The position numbers were made by a program, and so were the translations under genes. 64,000 bases of DNA from Myxocyprinus asiaticus (taxonomy: Eukaryota > Chordata > Actinopteri > Cypriniformes > Catostomidae), in the NCBI RefSeq assembly GCF_019703515.2, contig NC_059382.1:14425001-14489000 (forward strand), read 5' to 3'. Below the pieces are notes generated by a model, which searched no databases, had not been told where the DNA came from, and worked only from the letters and a program-made list of their open reading frames with translations. Below, in pieces: positions 62,832 to 64,000 of the stretch. Every line of letters begins with the position of its first letter. Position 1 is the stretch's first letter.

Positions 62832-64000
62832 GTAAGTCTCATCAATCATTTATGCATCATATACCATTATGTAATGAAAGATTGGTAGTATAAATTTGTA
62901 ATATGTGTCTATGCAGTATGCAATTGACATTGTTCTGGAGGAGCTCTGTGAAATAGCATAACAGAGACCTACGTCTGCATTAATTCCGATACATTTAAAA
63001 AATGCATTTTCTTTTTCGAAACACTCTCCGTCCACCAGTGTTAATTTTCACAGCAAATTTTGATTTCATTTTAGTCATAGTCTTTTGACTAAAATGCCAT
63101 TTAGTTTGTCATATTTTAGTCATCTGAATTGTTTTAGTTTTAGTCTACTAAATAGCATAAGATTTTAGTCGACTAAATCTACATTAGATTTAGTCGACTA
63201 AAGTCTAACGGGTTTAGTTAAAGTGTATTTACATGCATTATTGAAGGATTTCTCTAGAATTTCCAAACTCATATACTCCTGGAGGAAACATATATAACCT
63301 GTTATTATGAATGTTTTTAAGGTTTGAACGTGCAATACAGACACAGATTTAACTGTTGTGATATATAACATGTCTTTATCTTAAAATTAAATAAAACCAA
63401 GTCTCAAAGAAACAAGAATATGGCCTTGCTTTTTTACAAAAGACAAGTAATTAGATTTGCATTGCTTATAACAACTTGTATATGACATTCTTCATTCTTT
63501 CAAGCAGAAGTGCAACTGTATTGGCTGTAATGCCATTGCACGTATTACCTGAATATAGAAAATTCAACAGTCCTCTGTTAATAATGAAAACAAGTACCAA
63601 GTAACTCAACACAAGTGAAATACATTTGGATTGTGCTCTTTTCTACAGCTAGCACAGGCAGTGTAACAGTTCTACTTCTCAGACTAATGAAATGAAATAT
63701 TGTAAAGGCAGCAATAGCATTAGTGCATACAAGCATGAATCAAAAACAATAACATAGTGAAACAGCATACCAAAATACTTGTGGGTTATGCTTATTTCTA
63801 TATGAAGAACTAAAAATAATTCACTGTTCACTGTTAATTATTTCATCAGTTCTAATTCTCAAATACATTCAAAGAAAAATTGCATAGGCTATAATGTCAT
63901 CAGAGATTGCAACCTTAGTCAGAAGAAGAAAAAAAATCCTGTCTTCAAATATTGGAAACATATGTCTCAAAGGCTGTCAATAGCAGGAAATGCAACCATT
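62832..64000 (+). other. git1: git1 intron 3 (partial)
   Basis: AT-rich. A TTTTAGTC/TTAGTCGACTAAA-rich stretch at 63036-63220 looks like the end of a degraded DNA transposon; its partner end was not found. Confidence 0.55.

Overview
This window is AT-rich vertebrate nuclear DNA from a teleost fish. The evidence is GT-AG spliced genes with vertebrate protein families, plus typical fish transposons: Tc1-like DD34E elements with intact terminal repeats, a tRNA-headed SINE of a type I associate with cypriniforms, many TTAA-flanked MITEs, hAT elements, a Jockey-type LINE and a Penelope-like fragment. A cypriniform is likely, but I cannot name the species. There are no bacterial or organellar genes, CRISPR arrays, or free-standing tRNA/rRNA genes.

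Three host genes form a block. (1) 719-12832 (+): the 3' nine coding exons of a slingshot cofilin phosphatase, called ssh2 from its catalytic domain and C-terminal tail; its 5' exons lie off the left edge. (2) 18370-48213 (-): a complete 15-exon ankrd13b. The exon phases close exactly and give 637 codons, including N-terminal ankyrin repeats, the ANKRD13 core and C-terminal ubiquitin-interacting motifs. (3) 51594-62831 (+): the first three coding exons of git1 (ArfGAP zinc finger and its surroundings); the rest lies off the right edge. ssh2 and ankrd13b are convergent. ankrd13b and git1 are divergent, with 3.4 kb between start codons. From memory, human chr17q11.2 has the same SSH2-ANKRD13B-GIT1 order and orientation, except that CORO6, which lies between SSH2 and ANKRD13B in human, is not seen here.

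Region by region: 1-13.3 kb is ssh2, with MITE, hAT and SINE insertions in its introns. 13.3-18.4 kb is intergenic and holds MITEs, a fold-back element and a nearly intact Tc1-like transposon (16642-17889). 18.4-36.2 kb holds ankrd13b exons 15 to 2, with hAT, LINE and MITE insertions, some nested and one sitting on a splice donor. 36.2-48.1 kb is the 12-kb ankrd13b intron 1, with a Penelope-like GIY-YIG remnant carrying a hammerhead-like core and a Tc1-like transposon with an unbroken 334-codon transposase and ~200-bp terminal repeats (39966-41549). 48.2-51.6 kb is the shared divergent 5' region. 51.6-61.5 kb is git1 intron 1, containing three Tc1-type elements packed end to end (55644-60582). 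61.7-62.7 kb is a hAT element with a perfect 8-bp target duplication in git1 intron 2.

The three host proteins are cytoskeletal or membrane-traffic regulators: SSH2 activates cofilin, GIT1 is an Arf GTPase-activating scaffold at focal adhesions, and ANKRD13B binds ubiquitinated receptors. I found no novel gene system. The unusual content is the transposon archaeology and its contact with splice sites.
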